This document shows, piece after piece, positions 40,653 through 50,485 of a stretch of 64,000 nt of DNA (the first letter of the stretch is position 1; every line of letters starts with the position of its first letter). The position numbers and the translations under genes are program-made. Under the pieces are notes generated by a model that saw nothing but the letters and a program-made list of their open reading frames with translations, did no database searches and was not told the DNA's origin. This stretch comes from Vannielia litorea (lineage in GTDB: Bacteria > Pseudomonadota > Alphaproteobacteria > Rhodobacterales > Rhodobacteraceae), in NCBI RefSeq assembly GCF_018424695.1, contig NZ_QTNQ01000001.1:124001-188000 (forward strand), written 5' to 3'.

Positions 40653-42173
40653 TTAATCTGCGAGCCGGGCTTCGAGGATATGCCGCTGGACCTTTCCGCT
40701 GGTCGATCTGGGAAAATCCTCGAACGCGATGAACAGAAACTTGCGCGGCCGTTTGTAGCCAGCGAGGTTTTCGCGGCACAATTTCATCAGCGCCTCGGCA
40801 TCCGGCCCGCCCTTGCTGCAGGCGACAAAGGCCACCGGGCTTTCCCCCCATTTCACGTCGAATGCCCGCACTACCGCGGCATCGACCACACCGGGATGAG
40901 ATAGAAGCACACGTTCGATTTCCGCCGGATAGACGTTCTCGCCACCGGTCTTGATCAGGTATTTCGCCCGATCCACGAAGTCGACGGTGCCGTCCGCATT
41001 GCGCCGGAACAAGTCGCCCATGTGGAAAAAGCCGTTGCGAAAATCGCGAGCGTTGGTGTCCTCGGCGTTCCAGTACCCTGAAAACAATGTCGGGCCCCGC
41101 ACAGCCATTTCGCCCGGCGTCCCATCGGGGACTTCGCGGTCGTCAGGATCGACCAGCCGAACCTCACAAAATGCGCTGATGCGCTTGGAAAGCCGGTTCG
41201 GGGTAACACCCGGCGCAATCAGATCGGCGGTCCCCGGCGGCAGGCCGGTTTCGGTTGCGCCGAAAGAATTCAGATAGGGCGTGTCCAGAAGGGCTGTCAG
41301 TTCCGCGATCTGATGCGGCGGCACCAGATCGGCCATTGCGCCGCAAACCTTGATCCCCTTCACGGGCAAAGGGTTGGCGCGTCGTTCTGCGATAAAGGCG
41401 TCCAGCGCACCGGGCATCATCACGAACCAGCCGATCCGGTAGCGCGACAGCGCCTCGTTGATGACTGCAGGCTGCAATCCGTCCACCATCACCACGGTCC
41501 CGCCCCGCAAGATCGTTGCCAGCGCATGATCGGTGGAGGCCATGTGGAACATCGGCGCCCAGGCGATGAACCCGTCACCGGGATCCAGCGCCAGTTGTGC
41601 CGCAAATGCCATGGATCGGGCGATATGCGCGCGGTGGCTGATGAGCGCCCCCTTGGGCAGGCCCGTAGTCCCCGAGGTATATAGAATCGTCAGACCGGCC
41701 TCTGGATCGTCGACCATGCTTCCGATGCGCGGGTCCGGCCCGGCCCCGGCAATGGCCGTTTCCAGGTCTGGCCCGACGGTTAGACAGGGTGTCGACGCGA
41801 CGGCGCGATACGCTTCTGAAAGTTCCGGTTCGACAACCGCGAGCACCGGCTCAACCAGATCGATGCAGTGCCACAGTTCATCGGGGACAAGCCGCCAGTT
41901 CAGACAGGCGACGATCGCGCCGATTCCCGCTGCGGCGAGTTCGACCTCCAAGTATTCAGAGCGGTTGTGCGACAGGATCGCAATCCTGTCGCCCGGTGCA
42001 ACGCCCTTGGCCAGAAACACGGCAGCCAGACGATCGACCCGCTCCAGCAGCTCGGCATAGGTCAATTTCCTGCTGCCGTCCTCGATGGCGAGGGCGCGGG
42101 CGCAGTCATGTGCGCGGGTTCGAAAGATCGAATACAGATCAGCGCGCCCCGCGCGGATGACGTCGGTCAGCAT
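40653..42173 (-). CDS. Acyl-CoA synthetase (AMP-forming), fatty-acid/aryl-acid ligase type
   Basis: The protein has 506 residues. AMP-binding motifs are ILYTSGTTGLPKGALISH, NSFGATETGL and GDLFRRNADGTVDFVDRAKYLIKTGGENVYP. The catalytic Lys is in RSTSGKVQRH. It activates a carboxylic acid to its CoA ester; the length and motifs fit medium-chain or cyclic acid ligases. It is the second gene after the dienoyl-CoA reductase on the minus strand, 26 bp downstream, and so under the operator at 44272. Confidence 0.88.
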   Translation of the reverse strand: MLTDVIRAGRADLYSIFRTRAHDCARALAIEDGSRKLTYAELLERVDRLAAVFLAKGVAPGDRIAILSHNRSEYLEVELAAAGIGAIVACLNWRLVPDELWHCIDLVEPVLAVVEPELSEAYRAVASTPCLTVGPDLETAIAGAGPDPRIGSMVDDPEAGLTILYTSGTTGLPKGALISHRAHIARSMAFAAQLALDPGDGFIAWAPMFHMASTDHALATILRGGTVVMVDGLQPAVINEALSRYRIGWFVMMPGALDAFIAERRANPLPVKGIKVCGAMADLVPPHQIAELTALLDTPYLNSFGATETGLPPGTADLIAPGVTPNRLSKRISAFCEVRLVDPDDREVPDGTPGEMAVRGPTLFSGYWNAEDTNARDFRNGFFHMGDLFRRNADGTVDFVDRAKYLIKTGGENVYPAEIERVLLSHPGVVDAAVVRAFDVKWGESPVAFVACSKGGPDAEALMKLCRENLAGYKRPRKFLFIAFEDFPRSTSGKVQRHILEARLAD

Positions 42174-42199
42174 AGTTTCCCCCTTGCCCGAGCTTCGGT

Positions 42200-44233
42200 T
42201 CAGAGATCCTGCGCCAGGCGCACGCCTTCATCAATGGCGCGCAGCGCATCCAGTTCGGCGGCCTCCTTTGCCCCGCCGATCATCGTAACCGGGACGCTGC
42301 GCGCGGCAAGCTCTTGGGCCAGGGTCCGTTCCGGTTCCTGACCGGTGCACAGCACAATTGTATCGGCTGCGATGACCTTTGGCATTCCGTCCGCGACGAT
42401 ATGCAGCCCCGCATCGTCGATATGTTCATAGGTCACGCCGCCCATTGCCTCGACCCCATGTTTGCGCAGCGCGTTGCGCAGGATCCACCCTGTCGAAACA
42501 CCAAGCCCCGCCCCCGGTTTAGCGGTCTTGCGCTGCAGCATGACGACCTTGCGGCGCGACGGCTTCGGTGCCAGAGGGTCGCCCGCCAGGGCACCTGATG
42601 AGACAAATTCGGGGTCCACAGCCCAGGTTTCGCAAAAGACGTCGGAGTTGGCGGTCTCGGCGGGTTCGGTCACCAGGAACTCGGCCACATCATGACCGAT
42701 GCCCCCTGCCCCCATCACGACGACACGGTCGCCCGCCACACGGTCGCCGGACAGAATTTCGGCGTAAGTCGCGACGCTGTGATGGTCGATACCCGGCAGG
42801 TCGGGAATGCGCGGCATGACCCCGGTGGCGATAACCACATGGTCGAAGCCTTCAAGATCGCTCGCCTCTACCCGCTGTCCCAGACGCTGCGTGACCCCGT
42901 GTTTCTGCATCTGACCGGCATAATACCGAAGGGTTTCGTCGAATTCGTCCTTGCCCGGTGCGGCGCGGGCCAGATTCAGTTGACCGCCCAGCTTGTCCTG
43001 CGCCTCGAACAGCGTGACAGCATGGCCCAGCCGCGCCGCCTCGGCGGCTGTGGCCATGCCCGCGGCACCACCGCCAACGACGGCCACTTTCTTTGGCGTG
43101 TCGGCTGGCGTATCCCGGAATTCCGTTTCACGCCCGGCCCTTGGATTGACCAGACATCCGACCGGCCGGTCCGAAAAGATGAAATCCAGACAGGCCTGGT
43201 TGCAGGCGATGCAGGTGTTGATCTCGTCCGCGCGGCCCTCTCGCGCCTTTTTCACGAAATGTGGATCGGCCAGAAACGGGCGCGCCATCGAGATCATGTC
43301 CGCATCGCCAGAGGCAAGTATGTCTTCGGAAAGCTGGGGTGTGTTGATCCGGTTCGAGGCGACCACCGGGATCGACACCGCCGCTTTCACGTTGGCTGCC
43401 GCCTTGCGCCAGGCACCGCGCGGCACCGGATAGGCGATCGTCGGCACGCGGGCCTCGTGCCAGCCGATGCCGGTGTTCAGAATATCCGCACCTGCGGCCT
43501 CGATCTTGCGTGCCAGTGCGGCAATTTCATCGGCGGGCGCGCCGCCCTCGATCAGATCGGCCGCCGAAATCCGGTAGATAACCAGAAATTCGGACCCACA
43601 GCGTTCGCGCACCGCGCGCACGATCTCGACCGGGAATCGGTGGCGGTTCGCGGCGCTGCCGCCCCAGTCGTCTTGGCGCTTGTTGGTATGGGTGACGGTG
43701 AATTCGTTGATCAGGTATCCCTCGGACCCCATGATCTCGACGCCATCAAAGCCTGCGGCCTGCGCATTGGCGGCTGCCACGGCAAAATCCTCGATGGTAC
43801 GGAGAATGTCGGCTTCGGTCATTTCACGCGGGATGAAACGGTTGATCGGAGCGCGGATCGGCGACGGGGCGACACAGCCTTCGATCTTGGCATAGCGCCC
43901 GGCGTGGAGGAGTTGCGCGCAGATCAGGCTGCCTTCGGCCTGCACCGCCTCGCAGATCGGGCGCAGGCTAAGCGCTTCTTCCGGATCATCGATTCGCGGA
44001 CCTTCTGGATCGAATATGCCCTCGGCATTGGGCGAAAACCCGCCGGTGACCAGAATCGCCGCCTCCCCCCGCGCCCGCTCAGAGTAAAAAGCGACCTGTT
44101 TGGCTATGCCGTCAGGCTCGGTTTCCAACCGCGTGTGCATCGACCCCATGATGACACGATTTCGCAATGTATGCTGGCCTGCGCGGATGGGCGAGAGCAT
44201 GGTCCCAAAGCTCTCCGTTGGCTTATTCTCCAC
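42200..44233 (-). CDS. FadH-like 2,4-dienoyl-CoA reductase (FMN/4Fe-4S/FAD)
   Basis: About 677 residues. The ATG at 44242 directly abuts AAGGAGG, too close to be used, while GTG at 44233 is 9 nt from it, so GTG is preferred. The N-terminal old-yellow-enzyme barrel has LLHAGRYAK and GFDGVEIMGSEGYL. A 4Fe-4S motif CIACNQACLD with a later Cys (VGCLVNP) and an FAD/NAD domain (VGGGAAGMATA) follow. FadH reduces 2,4-dienoyl-CoA to 3-enoyl-CoA, needed for unsaturated chains. It is divergent from the large catabolic operon across operator site 6. Confidence 0.9.
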   Translation of the reverse strand: MENKPTESFGTMLSPIRAGQHTLRNRVIMGSMHTRLETEPDGIAKQVAFYSERARGEAAILVTGGFSPNAEGIFDPEGPRIDDPEEALSLRPICEAVQAEGSLICAQLLHAGRYAKIEGCVAPSPIRAPINRFIPREMTEADILRTIEDFAVAAANAQAAGFDGVEIMGSEGYLINEFTVTHTNKRQDDWGGSAANRHRFPVEIVRAVRERCGSEFLVIYRISAADLIEGGAPADEIAALARKIEAAGADILNTGIGWHEARVPTIAYPVPRGAWRKAAANVKAAVSIPVVASNRINTPQLSEDILASGDADMISMARPFLADPHFVKKAREGRADEINTCIACNQACLDFIFSDRPVGCLVNPRAGRETEFRDTPADTPKKVAVVGGGAAGMATAAEAARLGHAVTLFEAQDKLGGQLNLARAAPGKDEFDETLRYYAGQMQKHGVTQRLGQRVEASDLEGFDHVVIATGVMPRIPDLPGIDHHSVATYAEILSGDRVAGDRVVVMGAGGIGHDVAEFLVTEPAETANSDVFCETWAVDPEFVSSGALAGDPLAPKPSRRKVVMLQRKTAKPGAGLGVSTGWILRNALRKHGVEAMGGVTYEHIDDAGLHIVADGMPKVIAADTIVLCTGQEPERTLAQELAARSVPVTMIGGAKEAAELDALRAIDEGVRLAQDL

Positions 44234-44271
44234 TGTGGGCATCCTCCTTAAAACTACGCTTGATCTGCATT

Positions 44272-44285
44272 CTAACATTTGTTAG
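44272..44285. promoter_or_regulatory. TetR-type operator CTAACA-TT-TGTTAG, site 6
   Basis: Perfect arms. It lies between the FadH-like gene (minus) and the first gene of the 11-gene catabolic operon (plus), 38 bp from one start and 40 bp from the other, so it can control both. Confidence 0.78.
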
Positions 44286-44325
44286 ATTTTTTAAAAGAAG
44301 ATTTTCGCTCATGGGAGGAGCACCG

Positions 44326-45507
44326 ATGCAGTTCCAGCCAACAGACGATCAGAAGGCGTTTCGCGAGACCGCAAAGCGCTTCGCAACTGAAAAGCTTGCG
44401 CCCACCTATCAGGCGCGCGCAAGCGGCCATACGTTCGATCGCGCCCTGATCAAGGAGATGGGTTCGCTTGGATTGATCGGGGCCGATCTGCCCGAAGACT
44501 TCGGCGGGCTCGGCGAAAGCTCTGTCACATCAGGGTTGATCGTCGAAGAAATCGCCTATGCCGATTTCAACGCGAGCTATGTGCAGCTTCTTGGCTCTCT
44601 CATGGGGGGCATGGTGGCCAAGCACGCCTGTCGGGATATCGCTGCGGAGTGGGTGCCCAAGGTGGTCTCCGGCGATGCCGTCATTGGCCTGGGCCTGACA
44701 GAGCCGCGCGGCGGATCGGATGCGGCGAACCTGATCCTGAAGGCCGAGAAGTCCGGAAACGGCTGGCGGCTGAACGGTGAAAAGACGTCCATGAGCTTTG
44801 CCAGCCAGGCCGATGCGGCCGTGGTTTTCGCCCGCACCGGCAATCCCGATGGCGGTTCGCGCGGGGTCAGCGCCTTTTTTGTCGATTTGAACCAGGACGG
44901 CATCAAGCGAACCCATTTCGACGACATCGGCACCAAGCCTGTCGGCCGCGGATCGGTGTTCTTTGATGACGTGTTTGTGCCGGCCGAAAACCTGATGGCC
45001 GAGCAGGACCGTGCCTTCGGGACGATCATGGCGGGCTTCGATTATTCCCGCGCGCTGATCGGGCTGGAATGCCTTGGCGCGGCGCAGGCCTCGGTGGATG
45101 AAACCTGGGCCTATGTGCAGGAACGCGAGGCGTTCGGTGCGCCGATCGTACAGTATCAGGGCGTCAGCTTTCCCTTGGCCGAGGCCGAAACCCAGCTGAC
45201 CATGATGCGTCAGCTTTGCTATTACACGCTGGACCTGCGCGACCGGGGCATGCCCCACACGTCGCAAGCGGCGATGTGCAAATGGTACCTGCCTAAGACC
45301 GCCTGCGAAATCCTGCACCAATGTCTGATCCTGCACGGACATTACGGGTACACGACCGACCTGCCCCACCACCAGCGCTACAACGATGTGCTTGGTCTGC
45401 AGATCGGTGACGGCACCGCACAGATCCAGAAGCTTGTGATCGCCCGCGAAAAGGCCGGCCGCGTGGCGCTGCAATATGACAAGAAAGCAAAGGGGGCATC
45501 GAAATGA
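44326..45507 (+). CDS. Acyl-CoA dehydrogenase with Asp at the catalytic-base position (AliB-like)
   Basis: The protein has 393 residues. GGGAGGAG precedes the ATG at 44326. The FAD region is LGLTEPRGGSDAANL. The helix-G Glu of isovaleryl-CoA dehydrogenase is absent (GFDYSRAL). At the MCAD Glu position the sequence is IGDGTAQIQK, giving Asp at about residue 362. I tentatively relate it to cyclohexanecarboxyl-CoA dehydrogenases (AliB). With the BadH-like SDR this would support an alicyclic substrate. It is the first gene of the 11-gene operon. Confidence 0.8.
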   Translation: MQFQPTDDQKAFRETAKRFATEKLAPTYQARASGHTFDRALIKEMGSLGLIGADLPEDFGGLGESSVTSGLIVEEIAYADFNASYVQLLGSLMGGMVAKHACRDIAAEWVPKVVSGDAVIGLGLTEPRGGSDAANLILKAEKSGNGWRLNGEKTSMSFASQADAAVVFARTGNPDGGSRGVSAFFVDLNQDGIKRTHFDDIGTKPVGRGSVFFDDVFVPAENLMAEQDRAFGTIMAGFDYSRALIGLECLGAAQASVDETWAYVQEREAFGAPIVQYQGVSFPLAEAETQLTMMRQLCYYTLDLRDRGMPHTSQAAMCKWYLPKTACEILHQCLILHGHYGYTTDLPHHQRYNDVLGLQIGDGTAQIQKLVIAREKAGRVALQYDKKAKGASK

Positions 45508-46283
45508 GCGCTCCCGTCGCAGTAATCACCCAAGGCAGCGTCGGCATTATCGAGCTGGCGCGCCCCGAGAAGTTCAATTGCCTGTCGCTTGAGGTGCATG
45601 AGTGCATTTCGAGCGCGCGCGCCAGGTTCGAGGCGGACCCGGATATCCGGTCGATCCTGATCCGGGCGCAGGGCAAACATTTTTGCACCGGAGCCGACCT
45701 GACCGAGGTGAAGGGCAAACTGAACGATCCCGCCGCGCTGGACCATTTCCTCGCCTTTGGCATGGAAAACCTGCGAGCGCTCGAAACCTCCTCCCTCCCT
45801 GTCGTAGTCGCAGTGCAGGGGTTGTGTCTGGCCGGCGGGGTCGAACTGATGCTGGGATGTGACGTGTGCTTTGCGGCCGAAACCGCGCAGTTCGGCGATC
45901 AACACGCACAGTTTGGGTTGATCCCTGGTTGGGGCGGCTCGCAACGGCTGACGCGGCTAATGGGGGAACGCCGGGCGCTTGACCTGATGTTCTCAGCGCG
46001 CTGGCTCAAAGCCGACGAGGCCAAGGAGGTCGGGCTGGTCAACTACATCGTACCGGATGCGGATCTGCACCAAGCCGCGCTGGAATATTGCGAAAAGATC
46101 GCGACCCGATCGCGCCCAGGGATCGCGGAAATGAAGCGGCTGGCGCGCGAAGGCGCAGATCTCGGCATCGACCAGCAGATGCGGCTTGAGCGTGACGCCG
46201 CCGTGCGCGCACTGCCCAGCGATGACGTCGCCGAGGGCCTCGACGCATTCGAGAACCGGCGCGCCCCCGAATTCAAGGCTTGA
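45504..46283 (+). CDS. Enoyl-CoA hydratase-family protein
   Basis: The protein has 259 residues and overlaps the dehydrogenase stop by ATGA. FCTGADLTEV and LAGGVELMLGCD are present, so the E144 equivalent is kept. The second Glu is replaced in FGDQHAQFGLIPGWGGSQ (His at the E164 place). It would hydrate the enoyl-CoA from the preceding enzyme, possibly a cyclic 1-ene-carboxyl-CoA. The His substitution leaves the exact reaction open. Confidence 0.84.
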   Translation: MSAPVAVITQGSVGIIELARPEKFNCLSLEVHECISSARARFEADPDIRSILIRAQGKHFCTGADLTEVKGKLNDPAALDHFLAFGMENLRALETSSLPVVVAVQGLCLAGGVELMLGCDVCFAAETAQFGDQHAQFGLIPGWGGSQRLTRLMGERRALDLMFSARWLKADEAKEVGLVNYIVPDADLHQAALEYCEKIATRSRPGIAEMKRLAREGADLGIDQQMRLERDAAVRALPSDDVAEGLDAFENRRAPEFKA

Positions 46284-46292
46284 GGACGAAAC

Positions 46293-47453
46293 ATGGAATT
46301 CACTCTGAACGATGAACAGCGTCAGATTTACGAATATGGCGGTCAGCTGGCGCAGACATATGACAATGCTTATTGGCTGGAACACGCGCGCAAGCACGAG
46401 TTTCCCCACGATATGTTCAAGCAGATTGCCGATGACGGTTTTCTCGGCATCATGGTGCCCGAGGAATACGGCGGCGCGGGCCTCGGCATGACCGAAATGG
46501 CGCTGTTCATGGAAGGCACCGCCAATCACGGCATTCCGCTTTTGATGATGGTGGTCGGGCCGACCATGTCGCTGGCTCATATCGCCAGCCACGGGAGTGA
46601 ATTCCACAAGAAAGAGCTGCTGCCGGCGGCCTGCCGCGGTGATATCCAGTTCTGTTTTGCGATCACGGAACCGGGCGCCGGGTCGAACACGATGAAGGCC
46701 ACTACGCTGGCCAAACGTCGGGGCAACCGGTTCAGCCTGTCGGGCGAAAAGACCTTTATCACTGGCGCCGAGGTCTCGGACTATTGCCTAGTCGTGGCGC
46801 GAACCAAGCCGCATACCGAGGTCAGCCGCAAGACCGACGGCTTTACCCTGTTCGCAGTGGATCTGAAGAAAAAGGGCGTCGACAAGCAGCGGGTGAAGAT
46901 CTCGATCCCCCTGCCCGAGGAACAGTGGACCCTGTTCTTCGACGAGGTGGATCTGGGCCCGGAGGACGTGGTCGGCGAGGTGGACGAAGGGTTCTCGATC
47001 CTGTTCGACAGTCTCAACCCCGAACGCATCATCCTGGCCGCCCTGTGCTGCGGCATCGGCCGGTTCGCCCTGAACAAGGGCGTGGCCTATGCCTCCGAAC
47101 GCAATGTGTTCGGCCAACCCATCGGTGCGCATCAGGGCGTGCAGCACCCGATGGCCAAGGCGCACACAGCGGTCGAGATGGCCAGCCTGATGACCCGTCG
47201 GGCGGCCTGGGAGTTTGACAACAAACTGCCGGCAGGGGCGTCGTCAAACATGGCAAAATACGCCGCCGCCGAAGCCGGGATCGACGCGGTGGACGCCGCG
47301 CTGCAGGCGCATGGCGGATCGGGCTTCACCGAGGATACGGGACTATACGAGATGTACCCGCTGGTGCGCTTGTTGCGCACGGCGCCCGTGAACCGCGAGC
47401 TGTGCCTCAGCTTCATCGGCGAAAAGGTCATGGGTCTGCCGCGGTCTTATTGA
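46293..47453 (+). CDS. Acyl-CoA dehydrogenase
   Basis: The protein has 386 residues. FAD motifs are AITEPGAGSNTM and SLSGEKTFITGAE. The catalytic Glu is in helix G (LNPERIIL). The C-terminus lacks the usual GAGTSE loop and instead reads RTAPVNRELCLSFIGEKVMG. The protein resembles the dehydrogenase at 55181-56332, which has the same kind of ending (GEHILGMPRSF). It starts 10 bp after the hydratase. Confidence 0.88.
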   Translation: MEFTLNDEQRQIYEYGGQLAQTYDNAYWLEHARKHEFPHDMFKQIADDGFLGIMVPEEYGGAGLGMTEMALFMEGTANHGIPLLMMVVGPTMSLAHIASHGSEFHKKELLPAACRGDIQFCFAITEPGAGSNTMKATTLAKRRGNRFSLSGEKTFITGAEVSDYCLVVARTKPHTEVSRKTDGFTLFAVDLKKKGVDKQRVKISIPLPEEQWTLFFDEVDLGPEDVVGEVDEGFSILFDSLNPERIILAALCCGIGRFALNKGVAYASERNVFGQPIGAHQGVQHPMAKAHTAVEMASLMTRRAAWEFDNKLPAGASSNMAKYAAAEAGIDAVDAALQAHGGSGFTEDTGLYEMYPLVRLLRTAPVNRELCLSFIGEKVMGLPRSY

Positions 47454-47479
47454 TCGCTCTGCCCGACATGGAGAACGAC

Positions 47480-48871
47480 ATGCAATTTGGAATGCGCTTC
47501 AGGCGGCAGGATGCCGCCGACAAGATAAATGATCGCTTCTGGCACACGATCGAGGGCACACCGCTCGACGAGGTGCGCCGTATTCAGGAAGAGCGGCTGC
47601 GCGATCAGATGGCGTATCTCAAGGCGAACTCGACCTTCTATCAGGAAAAGTTCGCCGAGGCCGGTGTGGACTTCGACGATATCCGCACCATCGAAGACCT
47701 GCAAAAACTGCCCTATACCTACAAGACCGAGATCCGCGAAAGCCTCGCTGCCGAGCCGCCCTTTGGCAAGCACCGTGCCGCGCCCATGTCGGACATCATC
47801 CAGATGCAGGCCTCGTCGGGCACGACCGGCAGCCCCTCATATGTGGCCCTGACAGAATCCGACGCCGAGATGTGGCACGAGATGACAGCGCGCTGCTTCT
47901 TTGCCAATGGCGTGCGCCCCGGCGACATGGTGTTGCACGCGTTTTCGCTGGCCAAGGGCTTTGTCGGCGGCATCCCCGTGATGCAGGGGTTGCAGTATAT
48001 GGGCGCGATCGATGTGCCGGTGGGGGCGGATGGCGGTGCCGAACGGCTGCTGCGTGCCTGCGCGGATACGCGCCCGCGCTGCATCGTTGGTGCTCCGAAT
48101 TTCGTTCTGCACCTGGCCGAAAAAGCGCCCGAAGTGCTGGGCTGCAAGGCTAGTGAGTTGGGCGTGGAACAGGTCATCGTCGGTGGCGAACCCGGCGGCG
48201 GCATCCCTGCTATCCGCGCCAAGATCGAAGCGGCTTGGGGGGCGAAATGCACCGAAATGCTGGGCGGAACCGATCTGGGCGTGACTTACTGGGCCGAATG
48301 CGACGAACAGTCGGGAATGCATATGGTCAACATGGACTATATCATCACCGAATTGCTCGATCCCGATAGCGGCAGGATCATTCCCTGGGAAAAGGGCGCC
48401 GAGGGCGAGATGATCTATACCGCGATCGGCCGCCAGGCGAGCCCGCTCGTGCGGTTCCGGTCAGGCGACTATATCGAGGTCATCGACACCGAATGCGCCT
48501 GCGGGCGCACCGGCCCCAAGATCCGCTGCACCGGTCGCACCGACGACATGCTGATCGTGCGCGGGGCCAATGTATTCCCGTCCGCCATCAACAGCGTAAT
48601 CACCGAGATGGTGCCAGACACCAATGGCGTCATGCGGATCGTCGCTGATTTCGAGGGCCACACCACGCAGGGCGCGCTGACGGTGATTGTCGAACGCGGC
48701 CCCGGTCGTGATCCGGCCGATGACGCCGCCCTCAAGAAGAAGATCGAGCAACGCCTGCGCGACGCGCTTGTCTTCAAGGCCGACGTTCACCTGGTGGCGG
48801 CTGACACTTTCGAAAAACCCGGCGCCGCCAAGGTCGCCTTTGTTCTCAGGGAATATCCGAACCTGCCATGA
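47480..48871 (+). CDS. Phenylacetate-CoA ligase-family (PaaK-like) acyl-CoA ligase
   Basis: The protein has 463 residues. The start at 47480 has GGAG 8 nt upstream; longer in-frame starts overlap the previous gene. The PaaK-type N-terminal block is RLRDQMAYLKANSTFYQEKF. ATP motifs are QASSGTTGSPSYVAL and EMLGGTDLGVTYWAEC, then RFRSGDYIEV and CACGRTGPK. It activates an aryl or other carboxylic acid. Placement inside the operon suggests it re-activates an acid released during the pathway. It overlaps the carboxylase beta gene by ATGA. Confidence 0.87.
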   Translation: MQFGMRFRRQDAADKINDRFWHTIEGTPLDEVRRIQEERLRDQMAYLKANSTFYQEKFAEAGVDFDDIRTIEDLQKLPYTYKTEIRESLAAEPPFGKHRAAPMSDIIQMQASSGTTGSPSYVALTESDAEMWHEMTARCFFANGVRPGDMVLHAFSLAKGFVGGIPVMQGLQYMGAIDVPVGADGGAERLLRACADTRPRCIVGAPNFVLHLAEKAPEVLGCKASELGVEQVIVGGEPGGGIPAIRAKIEAAWGAKCTEMLGGTDLGVTYWAECDEQSGMHMVNMDYIITELLDPDSGRIIPWEKGAEGEMIYTAIGRQASPLVRFRSGDYIEVIDTECACGRTGPKIRCTGRTDDMLIVRGANVFPSAINSVITEMVPDTNGVMRIVADFEGHTTQGALTVIVERGPGRDPADDAALKKKIEQRLRDALVFKADVHLVAADTFEKPGAAKVAFVLREYPNLP

Positions 48872-50475
48872 CCAAAATGAAATCCCTGCTTGATACCGGG
48901 TCCGACGACTTTCGGGCAAATGACGCACACTACCGTGAAAAACTCTCCGATCTGCACGCGCTGCGGCTGCTGCAACGTGTCGGCGGCCCCAAAAAGGCGC
49001 GCGACCGGCATGTGGAGAAGGGCAAGATCCTGCCGCGGGAACGGATTGAACGCCTGATCGACCCGGGCACACCATTTCTGGAACTCGGAGAACTTGCCGG
49101 GTTGAACAAATACAATGGCGTGCCGCCGGGCGCGGGCATCATCACCGGGATCGGTGTGATCGAGGGCCGTCAATGCATGATCATCGCCAATGATGCCACG
49201 GTAAAGGGCGGCACCTATTTCGGCATGACATCGCGCAAACATGTGCGGGCGCAGAAGATCGCATGGAAGAACCGTCTGCCCGTTATCACCCTCGTGGACT
49301 CCGGCGGCGCCTTCCTGCCGGATCAGGAAAACATCTTTCCCGACGAAGGCCAGTTCGGGTCCATCTTTCACCAACAGGTTGGCATGTCCGGCGATGGTGT
49401 GCCGCAAATCGCCGTGGTCATGGGGCCCTGCACTGCGGGTGGTGCCTATATCCCCGCGCTCTGTGACGAAGTGGTGATCGTGCGCGGTCAGGGCTTTATG
49501 TATCTGGGCGGACCGGAATTGACCTTTGCCGCAACCGGCGAAAAGGTCGAAGCCGAAGAACTGGGTGGCGGCAAGATGCATTCGTCCGTCTCCGGCGTGA
49601 CCGACCATTTGGCTGAAGATGACGCCCATGCTCTGGCCATCACGCGCGAAATTGTCAGCCATCTTGGCGAAAAACCCCAACCCCGCAAGACGCCCGAAGC
49701 GCCCCGTGCGCCCGCCTACCCGGTCGAAGAGATTTATGGACTCATCAGCCGCGACCCCAAGGTACCGACCGACAACCGCGAAATCGTGGCTCGGTTGGTC
49801 GATGAGAGCGATTTTCACGAATTCAAACCGCTTTATGGCGACACGATCATGACCGGCTGGGGTCGCATCCACGGCCACGAGGTCGGTATTCTCGCCAATA
49901 CAGGTGTGCTTTTCGTCGAAGCCGCGCTGAAGGCCACGCATTTCATCAATCTCTGCGTGCAGCGTGATATTCCGCTGCTGTTCCTGGCCGATGTGAACGG
50001 CTTCATGGTCGGGCGCGAGGTCGAGCAGATGGGCATCGCAAAAGCCGGTGCGAAGATGATCACGGCCATGTCTTCGGCCCGGGTGCCGAAATTCACAATC
50101 ATCACCGGTGGCTCTTACGGGGCCGGATACCTGGCGATGCTGGGCCGCCCGTTCCAGCCGGACGCAATGTTCGCCTGGCCGACGGGACGGTCGGCGATCA
50201 TGGGGCCGGAACAGGCCGCCAGCGTGCTGGCGCAGGTGCGCGCGCAGATCAACGAACGCGAAGGCAGAAACTGGACCGCCGAGGAGGAGGAGGCCTTCAA
50301 GGCACCGATCCGCGAGGAATACGAAGATTTTCAGGGAGCCTATAATTTTGCTTCCAACCTTTGGATCGACAGCGTGATCGAGCCCTGTGAGACCCGTGAC
50401 GTCATGGCGCTGATGCTAGATGTGACATCGCGCAGACCCAAGGTCGAGACCAACTTCGGCGTGTTCAGGATGTGA
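48868..50475 (+). CDS. Acyl-CoA carboxylase beta subunit, third system
   Basis: The protein has 535 residues. The carboxyltransferase halves carry GPCTAGGAYIPALCDE, YLGGPELTFAATGEKVEAEE and GGSYGAGYLAMLGRPFQPD. The C-half NYGMCGR seen in the other two systems is YLAMLGR here. The segment FMYLGGPELTFAATGE also differs, implying a different acyl group. It pairs with the alpha subunit 11 bp downstream. Confidence 0.9.
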   Translation: MTKMKSLLDTGSDDFRANDAHYREKLSDLHALRLLQRVGGPKKARDRHVEKGKILPRERIERLIDPGTPFLELGELAGLNKYNGVPPGAGIITGIGVIEGRQCMIIANDATVKGGTYFGMTSRKHVRAQKIAWKNRLPVITLVDSGGAFLPDQENIFPDEGQFGSIFHQQVGMSGDGVPQIAVVMGPCTAGGAYIPALCDEVVIVRGQGFMYLGGPELTFAATGEKVEAEELGGGKMHSSVSGVTDHLAEDDAHALAITREIVSHLGEKPQPRKTPEAPRAPAYPVEEIYGLISRDPKVPTDNREIVARLVDESDFHEFKPLYGDTIMTGWGRIHGHEVGILANTGVLFVEAALKATHFINLCVQRDIPLLFLADVNGFMVGREVEQMGIAKAGAKMITAMSSARVPKFTIITGGSYGAGYLAMLGRPFQPDAMFAWPTGRSAIMGPEQAASVLAQVRAQINEREGRNWTAEEEEAFKAPIREEYEDFQGAYNFASNLWIDSVIEPCETRDVMALMLDVTSRRPKVETNFGVFRM

Positions 50476-50485
50476 GGAGCGAACC

